Counted from the first letter of the stretch, positions 44,220 through 56,367 are shown. The stretch: DNA of 64,000 nt from Rheum nobile (GCA_027886185.1 WOAB01000606.1:868001-932000), one strand, 5' to 3'. The notes: generated from the letters alone by a model not told the origin. Numbers and translations: made by a program.

Positions 44220-46184
44220 ATCATACAATGCATAAAAACAACATGGTTGTATTATATCAAAAAAATATGTATTATGTGTGTCATTTTACTAAAAATGTGT
44301 TTATTTATTTTTTAATATATGTGTAGGGGTTGATCGGGTGCGAACAGGGTTAAAAGTGCGAACGTGCAAACAAATTTCAACAAATCAAATAAAACGACAA
44401 AAAAAGGCACGGTCGAATTCTATCCGTATAATTCGCGTATAAAATTCACTGGGCGCGCTTAAACTTTTGTGAACCACATTGTACTAATTTGTACACCAAA
44501 GTCTGTTGAAATGTAAATTTGAATTATATTGAGTTGTGCACTAGTATTTTGTTTAAATTATGTACATCGGTGTGTAAGTTATGCATTTTTGTGAAAAGGT
44601 ATCGGTTGGGATGAATTTTCATTATTATGGTCATGTTTCATTCAATAAGGTATTTTCCTATTCAAATGGAAGTTTAAAACACAAGAGTATTAGTAATTTA
44701 ACATGTATATCAAATATGTAAGAGTATGTGGAGCACAATCACATGATATGTAGTGCACATAATAAAATAAATGTGGTGCAATTAATAACATAAATGTTAT
44801 GCACAAACACATAACAAATGTAATGCAACAAACACATGAAATGTGTTGTACAAAAACATGAAATGTGGTGCACACAATAACATAATTTGTATGCATAAAC
44901 ACATGGAAATTTGATGCACAAATATAGAAAAATATGATGCATAAATACATAAAATGTGGTGCACGAACACATGAAATAAGATGCACATAATGACATAAAT
45001 GTGGTGCACAAACACACACAAAATGCGATGCACAAATATAAAAAAAATGTGATGCACAAACACATGAAATGTGGTGCATATGAAATATGATGCACATAAT
45101 AACATAATGTGGTGCACAAACAAATGAAAAATACGATGCACAAGTATAGAAAAAGATGATGTACAAATACGTGTACATAATAATATAACCGTGGTGCACA
45201 AACAACTGAAAAATGCAATGCACAAATATAGAAAAATATGATGCACATAATGATATAAATATGGTGCACAAACACATGAAAAATGTGATGCACATACACA
45301 TGAAATGTGGTACATATAACAACATAATTGTTATGCTAGTGCACATTTAATTTTTTTAACTTTGTGCACATGTATTTGTAACATGTTGGACAAACTTACG
45401 CCGGTGCATAATTATTTGTAACTCTATGTACATTAATTTATAACATGATATACATTTATTTATAATATGGTGCACATCCATCTCAGTCCACAATTATCTG
45501 TAATATGGTGCGCAGTTATTTCTATGCACATTTATTTGTAACATGGTGTACATTCTTATGAGTTGCGCCGGTACACATGTATTTGTAGCATAGTGCACAT
45601 TTATTTATAACATGATGCACATCCATCTGAGTGCATATTTATTTGTAATATAGTGCACATTTATCTCTATGTATATTTATTTGTAACATGGTGCACATTC
45701 AAAAAAGGTTCACAATTATATGTAAATGGGGTGCATTGATCGGTCAACATTCGGTCAATGATGTTCAATGTCAAAGACCGGTAGGTCAATGTGGGAGACC
45801 AATTGTGCACCAATATAGTGCACAGTTGTGTACCAAAATAGTGCACAGTTGTGCACCAATATAGTAATGCACCACATTACACATTAAATGTGCACCACTT
45901 ATTCTTGTGCACAACATCACACAAAATTGTGCACCTTTGTTCGCACGTTAACGCGGTTTGCACGGGAATGTCCGTTTGGACCTAACACAGTTCATATATA
46001 TGCAACTTACTTTTTATAACATGTAAAATATTTTATTAAAAATGTGTGCATATCGTTTTTCTATGTGCATATCAATTTTGTAATAGTATGTCACTATGTG
46101 TGCATAAATTTTATACTATATTAGTGAAGGTGTTCGTGCTATGCACGGATGTGTTTTATAATTTTATAATTTTTTGATAAATTC
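44220..46184. repeat. TGCAC-rich low-complexity region in the inverted-repeat spacer
   Basis: From about 44690 to 45340 a degenerate unit like AATGTGGTGCACAAACACATG repeats every 25-35 bp. From 45345 to 45900 a GTGCACATTTATTTGTAACATG unit repeats in the opposite sense. Three overlapping minus-strand frames stay open for 500-650 bases, purely because the repeat lacks stop words. Flanks carry inverted GTGCGAACGTGCAAAC-like words (about 44360 and 45940), possibly old TIRs. I do not call a gene. Confidence 0.7.
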
Positions 46185-47596
46185 AAAATTGTATGTTCCG
46201 TTTATTTGAGAAGATATACAAATTAATGAAGCATAAACATTTTGCAAGAATATTAACATGTTAAGATCATTCACCTACGCATATGTAATCATGGGTTAGT
46301 GACACAAAAAAATGTTTATGTTGTTAGTGAGGAAGAAATTCTCTACCTAGTCTAAAAATCTGAAATCCAATCCTTCTAAAAATGGTTGAGAAATAAACTT
46401 ACAGTGGCTATCTTTTAAACATTTTAGTGTAATATCAAACATCACTAAATGTGATGTTGATAATTTGTGCGGTAGAGATCATTCGACATTATATTTATTT
46501 AATCATTTTAAATAAATATTAATGTTAATTACTAAACATAACGCTCTGAAATTTGAGAGTTCGATATCATTCAACTCCATTTTTTGATTTAATGAGAATT
46601 TTATTATTATTATTATTACTACTATTATATAGATTATGTAAATTTATTTTCTTTATCATAATTTTATTATTATACTAAATTGTATTTTAATTATTACTAA
46701 TAGTATACCGACGCTAATGCACAAAACAAAATATTTATTATATATAATGTTATTTACTTGGATGTCTATGTATATTTTTTTATATAAAAAAGATTTATGT
46801 CATTGTATTAGATATTATTATATTGTGAATAATATATGTATTGACATGTACTTTTACGTTTGTTTTTTATCACAGGTTGTTCTCGTAACTCTACTCTCGA
46901 CTTGAATTACGTATGGAAGGATAATATTAATAATGATAGTAATATATTTAATTTTTTAAGTGTTTATTTTTTGTATGTCTTATTCACGATTTGCCCAATT
47001 CGATCAATTGATATATATTTCTCTACGTCCCAGATATTTTGTCACCGGACTGTCACCAAGTAAAGTGTTGAAAGGATAGAATTCCAAGTCTTTAGACAAT
47101 AAAAAAAGTGTACATTTGAAGTATAAATTGAAGAAAAACAACGTTCTTGTTTCTACATAATGATCAACAGAGAATAAATTAGGTGTTATACTTTGAGAAA
47201 ACTAGTTGTATTTGAGATAAATATTTCTTGTGGAATCTATAAATATATAAAGAAGACGGATGAACCAATTAATGCTCTCATTTATTGTAATATGTATATG
47301 CTGAAGAAGTATTTCAAATAAGTGTGGGTCGAACAGTCCTGTGGGCTGACATGCAGGAGTATTAGGCTTTCATGTGAAAGGTCCAATGAAGGGATCACCC
47401 CCAATAGGCCCGTTCAGTTGAACGTGTATCTTGCTTGCAGAATGGACTTTAATTGGCAATTTAATTGCCAATAAATGGGTTTTTCGTTTTGCCAATAAAT
47501 GGGTTTTTCGTTGAGATATGAGCAGCCATGAAATTGGGAGATTATAACAGCTGTTCAAGCGTGGGGATGGCTAACCGTCCTTCACCGTATTCAATT
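46185..47596 (-). repeat. Right arm of the 1.4-kb inverted repeat
   Basis: Inverted partner of 41804-43226. Its outer end lies 117 bp before the ATG of the RPA-like pseudogene, so this arm may be the original upstream sequence of that gene and the left arm its inverted duplicate. Confidence 0.93.
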
Positions 47597-47641
47597 GCGC
47601 CAGAATGACATAGAAACCGTCATACATTCTTGAGCTTTACA

Positions 47642-47649
47642 TATAAAAG
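47642..47649 (+). promoter_or_regulatory. TATA box of the RPA-like gene
   Basis: TATAAAAG, 64 bases before the ATG at 47713, in a normal plant promoter setting with a CT-rich leader. Confidence 0.5.
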
Positions 47650-47712
47650 CCAGCCATCCAGACTCCATCTCTTTACTCCAGTTGTGCCATCTACACAAAC
47701 AGAAAACAAAAT

Positions 47713-50190
47713 ATGAATATGAATTTTGCAAGGTTAAATCAGTTGGTGGAAGAAGTTTCTTCAAACATTCAAGTAACTGTCTGTCGAAAATGGGATGTAT
47801 TCACTAGGATGGGATCACACATCAGTACTGATTTCATTTTGTCTGATGACATGGTATGCACAGATTACATATACGGTCTTCTGTGTCTTATGCTGCATAC
47901 TATATTCTGTCATTGCATATATTTAACTGTTGTCTTTTCTTTTTTGATGTAGGGAAATGTCATTCACTCCACAATGAAAAGCAATGTGACACATTGTTTC
48001 ATAAAAAAAACTAGAAGAGGGTTGTGTATACAATATCAAGGAATTTAATGTGCTTCCTAATAAAAAAGAATTTGCTATTGTTAGAAATAACAAAAACTTG
48101 ATCGAACTTCATGGTGGTTCGGTTGTTAAGAAAATACAACATAACACTCATGGGTTTCCTCTATACCCTTTTGATTTTACTGAAATTGAAGAGATCCGGG
48201 TGTATGATGTTAATAATCTCATTGGTAAAAGCTCTGTGTGGTTTTCCCTTTTTCGTCCCATCTATTGGACAGGCTGCTAATGTCACAGGTGTAGGGCTGC
48301 AAAAAACGGTGGGGACACCCACTAAACAAATGGGAGTAGCAAGAACTCTAGATTTCCATCTACAGTGCAACACGTAAGACCTATTCTATCTATTAAGGTT
48401 CCTTGTAATGCCTTGAGCATGTGCAATTCATACACTTACCTAACTACTATTGATTTTGCACGTAATGTTAATGACAGGGGCGAAAGCATAAGAGTAACGT
48501 TGTGGGACAATATAGGGGATGAACTGCTGGAAAGGAAAGCAACCCATGGAGGCCACTACGCTGTCATATTGGTTGCAATGCATGTGAAAGAATTCAAAAG
48601 TATAAGGGAGTATTCAATGTTGTTATTACCTGCTATATAATAGTGTATGTAGATTGGTTGCATAATGGTCCTCTGATTTTAATGCAGATGAGGTCTACAT
48701 ATCAAGCACTCCATCCACAATTATTTATGACTCTGAAGAGATACCTAAGTTGGTGGAGTTTAGAAGTCAAAATATGTAACCCTGCACAAGCACACTTTTA
48801 CGATCTTATATTAGCATGATACTTAGCGGGCCATCAAATAAAACGACTACTTACCATTCTTTCTTTCGTAATTCCCTTTGCAGAGATGTTGTTGTCTTCA
48901 ATGGGGTTCCTGTAGATCAATGGCCAACAACAATGAACATGACAATTATGCAGATGTTGCATTGGTGTAGAGGAAAAAAATGAGTAATCCATATTATTGC
49001 TAACACGCAGAAACTCAATCCAATATACTGCTAGTAGAGAATTTTAGCTTCCCTATATGCTTTTATGTGACAGGATGCGGTGTTCCACTGTGAGGTCACA
49101 ATTTCTGCCATCACAACTCAAACACCATGGTACTACTTCGCATGTACAAGCGGAAAATACAAGAAAGGCGTGACTCGCCGTAGCGGAAATTTCTTTTGCA
49201 CTTCATGTGAAATGCCAATTAGCTTCCCCAAAGCTAGGTATTTGTGTGCATCACTATCTGCAATTGTATGTCTACATGATCCTACAGTTTTCATACAAGC
49301 ACCTCACATTTACACATGATATACCAGGTTTAAGTTGCGCCTAAATGTCCAAGATTGTACAACTGCTACTGTAGTCACCCTATTTGATGACACAACTGAA
49401 AAATTGGTGGGAGCAACGACAGATTCTTTGTTAAAAAATGTAAGGGATTTTGTATCAAATGAAAGGCGTTTTTCCACTCATTCAAACTATTAAGCTTCTA
49501 CTTCATGAAAAAAGCAGGATGACAATGACGAAAGTGTTTTATCTTCACTCATTCAAATTATTAAAGCTTCTAACTTCATGAAAAAGCAGGATGATAGTGA
49601 CGAAAGTGTTTTACCTAATGGGTTAGCCAACATCGTCAACACTTCGCATATATTGGAGATCAAATCACACAACTATTATTCCATTGGTATAGAGAGCTTC
49701 ACATGCATGAACATTCTTCCTGCAAAAACCGAACCCACACAGGTAAAATCATGCTATAATGTCTACATTGAATGTACCAATAAGTTTAGGAAAGCACACA
49801 TTAATGTAATTATAGGATCTGACTATATCATGTTTCAACACACAAGGTGCGGCAAGCATTACGGAAACGGCCCAAGGAGGAGAATCAAAGTAATTTGACC
49901 CTTGCAACAGATGCTTCAAATGAAACCCATATGTAAGTATATAACTGGTCCCTATTAACATTATTAAAATACCGTACAAAAGGATGTGTACAAAATTTAA
50001 CACATATGTTTTTCCATTGCAAACTTACAGACGCAACAAAGAAGCCAATGACTTGGAACTGCACACCAAGGGGGAAAAACAGCAATTTGTGGTTACTAAT
50101 ATTGCATCACAAGGGAAGATGGATGATGTGGAGGTTGAAAATAGCAAACATTTCAACAAGGACAGCCTTATTAAGCCAGACTCAACATAA
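47713..50190 (+). pseudogene. RPA70-like OB-fold (DUF223-type) gene, decayed
   Basis: Starts MNMNFARLNQLVEEVSSNIQVTV; an intron with GT-AG ends runs 47854-47952. Exon 2 continues GNVIHSTM and, after a frameshift in an A-run near 48008, EGCVYNIKEFNVLPNKKEF, the first OB fold. NVTGVGLQKTVGTPTKQMGVARTLDF and RVTLWDNIGDELLE mark the second OB fold. WYYFACTSGKYKKGV, FFCTSCEMPISFPKARY and LRLNVQDCTTATVVTLFDDT are the zinc-containing third OB fold, followed by VGATTDSLL. RPA binds single-stranded DNA. Amplified RPA-like genes of this kind accompany plant Helitrons, and a Helitron helicase relic lies 6 kb upstream in the same orientation. Frameshifts and stops make it a pseudogene. The 3' end is uncertain; KPDST at 50190 may be the last codons. 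Confidence 0.8.
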
Positions 50191-50834
50191 GGAAAGGAAA
50201 TTTATGATTCAGGCACAGTGGTGGCAGTCCCACCATAGGTTCCTAGAGGCCATAGCATCAACATTTACTATGTAGTTAATAATCTGGCAATTCTTTTCGC
50301 TTTCTATCCATTTATAGGTTTCCTTTTCGTTTTTTCCTCTTCAAGGTAGATTAATCTTTCTGAAAATGTTTTTCTTCAATCCTTTTATAATAGTAAGGAA
50401 GCAAAGATTATGGTAGCGCACATGTAGTATTGCAAGGTTTCAGTATTAACTATGAAAATGAACACATTATTACAAATACATGATTACCCTTTATTACACC
50501 ATTTAAACCAAATGACATCTAACAGCCCCTTTCTGAAAACTTTCTAACTCTTGTAATCCATTTACCCTAAATAGACAAGCAAATTTGGTGCACACGAGAT
50601 ATATGGGATAAGGAGAAGAAGTTGAACAGCGGTAAACAATCATCATGGAAGTAAATACAAAAGAAAATACCTCATGGGAGTAAATACAAACGAAGCACTT
50701 GACAATAACACACTATTTTAAGGGCACGTTATTACAACTACATGATTACCATTCGTTACACTATTTAAATCAAATTACATCTAACATCCCCTTTTTGAAA
50801 ACCTACTGGATGTGGACCAACACATACAGATTAA
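50191..50834. other. Spacer without recognisable feature
   Basis: AT-rich. TTACACCATTTAAACCAAAT at about 50495 recurs as a near-copy at about 50757, as do flanking words, so there is an old short duplication. No gene. Confidence 0.4.
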
Positions 50835-51637
50835 GGGGCCGTTTGTTTGTGCTATTTTAAAGGTTCAGAAAGGGAAACAACCATTTCACTCCCCTGTGAG
50901 ATGTTTGTTGTCAAATTTTATAATTATTTGACTACACCGGTAAAGGTAAACAACTTGTGTTTTGTTTCCTGCATAAATTTGAGAAGTAACAAAATCCTTT
51001 CCTATCCACTACCGACTCCCTTCTCGACTCTCCTCCACCTCCCCTCCTCCACCTCCCTTCTTTTGTCTTCTACAATCTCGACTTTGGGACGCTCTCCTCG
51101 AGCTCCGGCATGGCGGCGGTAGCGATGAAGCTCTCCGTGAGGCCGATTTGCAGGACGCGAACAGGGGTGTTAAGGGCCTTCGACAGCTTCTGTCGACAGC
51201 CGCATCCTCCGCACAACAGACTGTCGACGACCTCTGCACCACTGTCCTCCGTCGACTGCCGCAACGGTGACCTTCTTCGTCCTCTTCACCACCGAGTTTC
51301 GACATCGTTCGTCCTCATCTCCGACACTTTCAATTACATCGAACTTCCTCCGTCAAGGCGTGAAACTTCATTGTTCTCAAACTCTCACCTCCATCAGACG
51401 AACATTCTTGTTTCCTCTCTCCCTCTCATCTGTCAATTTGTCTTCCTCATCACTATTCTCCTCACCATAATTTTCAGATCTGAAATTGGGGAAAAGTCAA
51501 CAGAAAAATTGTGGGATTTTTAATCCGTTTCAATGCTTCACCCAAACAATTTACAATTTTAATGGAAATTGTTTCCTTTCCCTTTATTTTTCATTGCGTT
51601 TACCTTTACGTTTCCTTTATTATAACCAAACGCCCCC
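50835..51637. mobile_element. PIF/Harbinger-type element with GC-rich cargo
   Basis: Ends GGGGCCGTTTGTTTG and (inverted) GGGGGCGTTTGGTTA, flanked by TAA at 50832-50834 and 51638-51640. A 3-bp TAA duplication with GGGCC-type ends fits PIF/Harbinger. The centre (about 51000-51520) is far richer in G+C than its surroundings and holds a plus-strand ORF from ATG 51110 (MAAVAMKLSVRPIC) of 137 codons, looking like captured host sequence. No transposase. Confidence 0.7.
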
Positions 51638-52332
51638 TAAAAGAGTAACACACTATTTTTAGGAGACAATGAGCTTAAATGCTTTAATAATGAGGAATAG
51701 GTTATCAAACACATGGTTACTTTAGCTATCTCCTTAATGGTTGTTATACCAAAAAATGACAATGAAGCACTTGAGTTATATTCTGCCTACATGGATCCTC
51801 AATTCATATAACTTAATACAGGTAATGTACAATACTTATATTAAATTATTTATGATTTAACAAGAAATGTTTCTACACTATGGATTCCTGATAAATGCAT
51901 GACAATATATTAAACTTTAAAAAACAAGGGAAAAACCTTGCATAATAAATTAATTAGAATTGAATCAGGGCAGTTTAAAAAACCAAAAACCATACATTTT
52001 TTTCATACACTCATTCAATGCCTTGGCTTTATGAATTCCACCTTATATGGACATTCCCTACACCAATCACATCATTTGACATTAAACTTTCTCAAACAGT
52101 AGGATGCAGAAGACAAAGATGAGCAGGAAACGACGTTCCCCAATAGGTATGCGGATTTAAACTATATGGCTCAATGGTTTAGACGTATGACACATAGTAA
52201 CATTACACAAAATATAGATTTTGTACAAGACTTCACACATTCATCACATATATCAACAACACCACTGGAATTGGAATCCAGAACAAAGATAAGAGCAGAT
52301 GGAAGAGTGCAAAGCTTTTGTGGCCTGCGCCT
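51638..52332. other. Spacer without recognised gene
   Basis: AT-rich. A short exon-like stretch near 52100-52150 (EDKDEQETTFPNR followed by GTATGC) could be the last remains of the RPA-like gene. Nothing else is supported. Confidence 0.3.
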
Positions 52333-52480
52333 AGAGATGGCTCACGGTTCGGTGGAACCGGAAAAAACCGGAACCGACTCGAACCGAAACCGGATAAACC
52401 TCCTATATCCGGTTTCGGTTCCGGTTTGGCAAAACCCAAAACCGAAAAACCGGAGGTTCAAAACTGAAGGTTTGAACCGG
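52333..52480. repeat. AACCGG-rich repeat block
   Basis: Begins TAGAGATGGCTCACGGTTCGG and continues with alternating AACCGGAACCG and CGGTTCCGGTTT words in both orientations, cut at 52480 by the gypsy LTR. Such blocks form subterminal regions of some plant hAT elements. No second end is visible. Confidence 0.45.
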
Positions 52481-52485
52481 GTAAA

Positions 52486-53655
52486 TGATGCGTTCCTGCT
52501 TGTGAATGCCGGATCGATGATCTTGGTGGGAAGCCGCACGAGTCACTTCAGTGGTTGAATGAGTGGAACGCGTCACGTGAGTGGAATAACGCGATGATTT
52601 ATGGTGGTATGGCGATGGTGGAAGTGATTGTTGGAGGGATAGATGACTTGAAAAGACAAGTCTTGGACCGTAGCGTTGGCAGCGGGGTGAAGGGAGATGC
52701 GAAGGAAGACTTGGCTTGAAGAATCAAGCGGTTGCCGTAGCGTCAACGGCGGAGTGAAGGAGATGAGAAGACAGAGGTGTTTGACGTCCAATCAAAGAAA
52801 GGAGGCGATAGGCTCTCAACTTAAGCTTTGATTCAAAATTATACGTAACCTAGTACCGAAGGTCGAGATGACCTTTTATAGGAGATAGCGGGACTCGGAT
52901 GGGCCGAGTCTCGCTTAATGGGCTGGCCCACGCGACACGCGTGGAACACACACCCAAAAGAAAATACTGAAAATAATTATGTTCAATAAATACAAAATAA
53001 TTCAAAGAACGCGTTCAATGATGATGGCGAGGATCTTGAGATAGAACGCGATCTCTGGACTGGGCTGGAGGCAAGGATCTTGAGATAGAACGCGATCCCT
53101 GGACTTGGCTGGAGACGCTTGAAGGAGATCGCGGTCTCTGTACCAGATGCGAGAAGTATGACGAAGGCTCGTGGTCTCTGTACTCGATGCGAGTAATGTG
53201 ACGAAGATCGCGGTCTTTGTACTTGGCCCTTCTGAGCTCATAGTCATGGCTTCTTGTTCTATGGCCTCCATGGAGGGCAGGGTCGCATCACCCTCCCCCA
53301 CTTGGCTGTGAAGCGTCTCCGCTTCACCAACATCGATCTTGTGCTCCATATACTCATGCAAGTGCACCCAATGGAGGTCTCCGGTGTCGAACACGAATTG
53401 ACGGCGGCCGCGACGTGGCAGATAGGCACCATTCACCCAGTTGATTGTCTGTGGAAGGCTACACAAGGGTGGTAGTGCATTTGGAGACGCCTCTGTCAAT
53501 TCCGCGGTGAACTCCGCTTGCAACGCGGCGAAAGCTGGAGGCAAAGGCACGCCGATGTGTGCGCAGTGCAAGCTTGAAGTTGGCACGAACAGGGGAAAAG
53601 GCACTTTGCTGTTCAAACGGGCAGTGAAGTCCCTTGGTCAGGCGAGAAGCCTCCC
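52486..53655 (-). mobile_element. Minus-strand chromovirus-like gypsy relic (3' LTR and pol scraps)
   Basis: The left end TGATGCGTTCC (LTR end on the minus strand AACGCATCA) mirrors the AACACATCA end of the plus-strand LTRs. GTAAA at 52481-52485 is the likely target site. The LTR (about 52486-52985) aligns with 53964-54694 in the segments around GACGCTACGGCAA and CCAAGACTTGTCTTTTCAAG. Upstream (53655-53000) the frame reads RLL..LNSKVP, LPPLCSLPQTINWVNGAYLP (just before RT), then jumps to GRRQFVFDTGDLHWVHL and GEAETLHSQ of the integrase C-terminus. About 2 kb of RT, RNase H and integrase is therefore deleted. Confidence 0.72.
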
Positions 53656-53949
53656 ATGACGGCCCACGACGAGGAAGAAGCCATGAGCCTACGCTTAGAG
53701 GGCCCAGTGACAAGGTATAGGTCCAAAGCCATCGCCGCCGCCGCATCACTTGTCGCACGCGTCGTCGCTGGCCAAGGAAGCCCAGACGCCAACCCAAGAC
53801 TCGTCGTCCTCGCCACCATCGGCATTGGAACATCGCGATCATCGCAGCCGGCATCGCGTGCACCCACTCGCGAGGCCATCAACCCTTCGTCGCCACTGCT
53901 CGCGGTGTTTGCATCCATGCCTTCACCGCGTCCGGGTTTTGACACGTAG
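53651..53949 (+). pseudogene. Gypsy pol C-terminal fragment upstream of the first LTR
   Basis: TAHDEEEAMSLRLEGPVTRYRSKAIAAAASL...FDT matches almost residue for residue the end of pol at 62574-62867. It belongs to a plus-strand copy whose body is lost at 53650, where the minus-strand relic begins. It shows that the following LTR once served as the 3' LTR of another copy. Confidence 0.8.
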
Positions 53950-53963
53950 AGGTTTATTGCCTT

Positions 53964-54694
53964 TGTTGTGGCATAGTTTTGAGACACTTTCTATATTTGG
54001 TATTATTGCTTATTTTAGATAGTTTCCTTTTATAGTCATTTCTATTTTAGGGTTTGTGCCTTTTGCATGCTTGCATGGGCTAGCCCACTAGGCTCGACTC
54101 GGCCCATCCGATGTCTCGCCCTAGTATTTAAGTCAAACTATGTTATTGGTTTTAGTACGTCAATTTTAATCAAGGTTTCAAGTAGAGTTTTTATCCTCCT
54201 TCCCTTGATCGGATGTCACCCTCTATCTTTGCATCCTCATTCCCTCCGTCGCCGACGCTACGGCAATTGCTTGAACCTTCAAGCCAAGTCTTCCTCCGCA
54301 TCTCCCTTCTCCCGCAGTCGACGCTATGACACCAAAGACTTGTCTTTTCAAGTCACCTATCCCTCATCAAATCGCTTCCGCCATCGCTATCCATTCGCCC
54401 CATCAATTGCTTCCATCGTGTCCACCATCGCCACCAATTCCATCATTGTCGTCGTCGCTAGCATCGCCTTGACACTCGTCATCGTCTTCGCTATCGCCGT
54501 CGCCAACAAGCCCAGACACCCATCCAGTCAATCGCTCGCGGACATCATCGCGTTAGCCACCGGGTTCGCTTCGCAGCACCACCGTGTCCATCTTGTCAAC
54601 CTTTCGTGCAAGACAACGTGACTTCTCGCCCAAGACTAGATCCAAAGGTATCGCCTTTGACAATTGGCTTGTCATCGGAGGCAAGAACACATCA
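53964..54694 (+). repeat. LTR of chromovirus-like gypsy element (left)
   Basis: 731 bp, probably TGTTGTGG...AACACATCA, matching 62882-63612 with the same length. The right end is fixed by the PBS two bases later. The left end is my choice of a TG within a longer shared stretch. The interior has TATTTAAGTC near 54126 (TATA-like) and a long Ser/Ile-rich open frame (54067-54621) that is also open in the partner, though I do not call a gene. Confidence 0.82.
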
Positions 54695-54696
54695 AC

Positions 54697-54710
54697 TGGC
54701 ATCAGAGCCC
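54697..54710 (+). promoter_or_regulatory. Primer binding site (initiator Met tRNA type)
   Basis: TGGCATCAGAGCCC, one mismatch from the TGGTATCAGAGCC priming site, two bases downstream of the LTR end. Confidence 0.8.
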
Positions 54711-55533
54711 AACAGTCTTGTAAGTCACGAACTCAAGTTTGCATCTTGTTCACGATTTTTTTTTCTTGACCCCTATCGTTTGCTTTCGTAAATTGTTGAG
54801 AAGAAAAAAACCAAAGTTCCCATCTTTGCATCACCTACTCGGTTTCTACAAGATAATATCTTGACCGAAATTTATCCTTGTTCCCTAAGTTTTGGTGTGT
54901 TAGGTAATTTGTTATCTTGCATGCTAGAATATTTTGTTTCCTTGTTTCACGCATGGATAGAGTTTCCTTGTTTGCTAGATTCTACTTTTTAGGTTGTTAG
55001 CCGTAATTTCCTTATAAGATATCAAATCAAATCTTATTTTCTCTCTCCTATCTCTAAAGATCACACTTGTGATATTCTTGTTACTTAGGCCGTTTTCTTT
55101 TGTTTCCTTTTGCAAATCCGAAAAGATCAAAAGATAAGATCTCGGATATATATAAAAAAATCAAAAAGATATTCAAAAAAAAAAGTTACCAAAGTTAGGT
55201 AAAGCCAAAATAAGGCAACCCTAACCCACTCGACTCGGTCTAAGCTCATCTTCTCTCTCTCTGCCGTTTAGGTCAAGCTTCCTAGAAGGTATTTCTTGCT
55301 TATTAGGTTGTTTTGTTTACGTTTGCATTAGGGTTTCAATTTGTTCTTGTTTGTTTGATTGCAACTTGCTTGATACACCATCTCTTGTGCAAGCCAAGCC
55401 GCCCTCAAGGCAAGCCAAACTAGCCCTACCTATGTGAACTTTGTGACTTGACTAGTGATCTTCTTGGTTGTTGTTCTTTGTTGTCTTTTGGTTCGTTTTT
55501 AATCCCATATCTGGCCATATTGTTATAGGTAGC
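54711..55533 (+). other. Leader of the chromovirus-like element
   Basis: Non-coding, T-rich, between PBS and gag ATG. It contains TCTCTCTCT at 55252-55260 and no ORF of interest. Confidence 0.6.
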
Positions 55534-56367
55534 ATGATGGTTGGACAACGTGAAGAACAACTTGGAGTCGACGACACCAACCCACATCCACCGTCGTTGG
55601 GTCTACCCCAAGACCAACCACCGATTGACCCACCACAACAAGACCATCTCATTGAGTTGTCCGAGGAGCAAAGAGAGATCTAATCCCTTCGACAAGAGAA
55701 CGCAGCTTTGAGAGCCCAACAACGCGCCGCACAACTCGTGCCCACACCACCACCGCTGAGTACTATAGACGCGCCGGCTCAACCCCGAGCCACCGACGCC
55801 GGTCCATCGAAGACAAGAGTAGACAAAGGCAAAGGTCTAATGCCTTCGACATCTCATCATCAACCACAACTCAATTGTATGCAAAGTGTCATCGAGAGTC
55901 GCCAAGGTTTCGTTTCGCACACGGACCGCTATGTGCCCAGAGCCACACCCGCTGGCTTCGACACCGGCTCCGACAACGACCGCGACGCCGAGGACACTCA
56001 AGGTGAGTTTTCTGAACGATACAACTTTGATGATCGCTATGCCTCTAAAAGAACCCAGAGACGCGTACCGGGCTCAGCGCCACGCGAAGGCCGCCCTCGA
56101 CGAGCCGAGCAAGCCGACGCGACGCCAAGGAGACGCAGTCGCCGACCTAGTGGGTATACGCGACGCGATGATCAATTGAGAACCCCAACTACTCAGCCAC
56201 GGAGCCATGATGTACGCGATCATCTTCGACACCAAAGTGTTCGGACGCCGCGTTATGGATCCGATGGCTATGCGTCGATCACACCCAATGTCCACGACGA
56301 GTATGACGACGAGGAGATCGAGGACTCCGGTATGGTCAATGATCAGTGCTACTTTGTAGGGTTTAAC
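55534..56367 (+). pseudogene. Gypsy gag, N-terminal part
   Basis: From ATG 55534 (MMVGQREEQLG) a Pro/Gln-rich start leads to LIELSEEQREI, then TAA at 55681-55683. The relative at 63982-63613 reads ELTARQREIQELRRQ, so the stop stands for a Gln codon (CAA to TAA). The frame continues with DKGKGLMPSTSHHQPQL, QSVIESRQGF and a long Arg-rich charged region to CYFVGFN, where a solo LTR is inserted. This N-terminal gag extension has no domain I recognise apart from the short coiled coil around QREI. Confidence 0.78.

Noticed and set aside
44690..45346. Protein gene of 172-218 codons on the minus strand
   Set aside because: Three overlapping frames are open at once over a degenerate repeat, so openness is explained by word content; no domain, no promoter seen.
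41804..47596. The large inverted repeat as one TIR transposon
   Set aside because: Outer flanks show no target duplication and the right arm runs into the promoter of the RPA-like gene, so an inverted duplication explains it better.
54067..54621. 184-codon ORF in the gypsy LTR (also 62985-63539) as a gene
   Set aside because: It lies wholly within the LTR, is Ser/Ile/Val-rich low complexity, crosses the expected promoter and R region, and matches no known protein.
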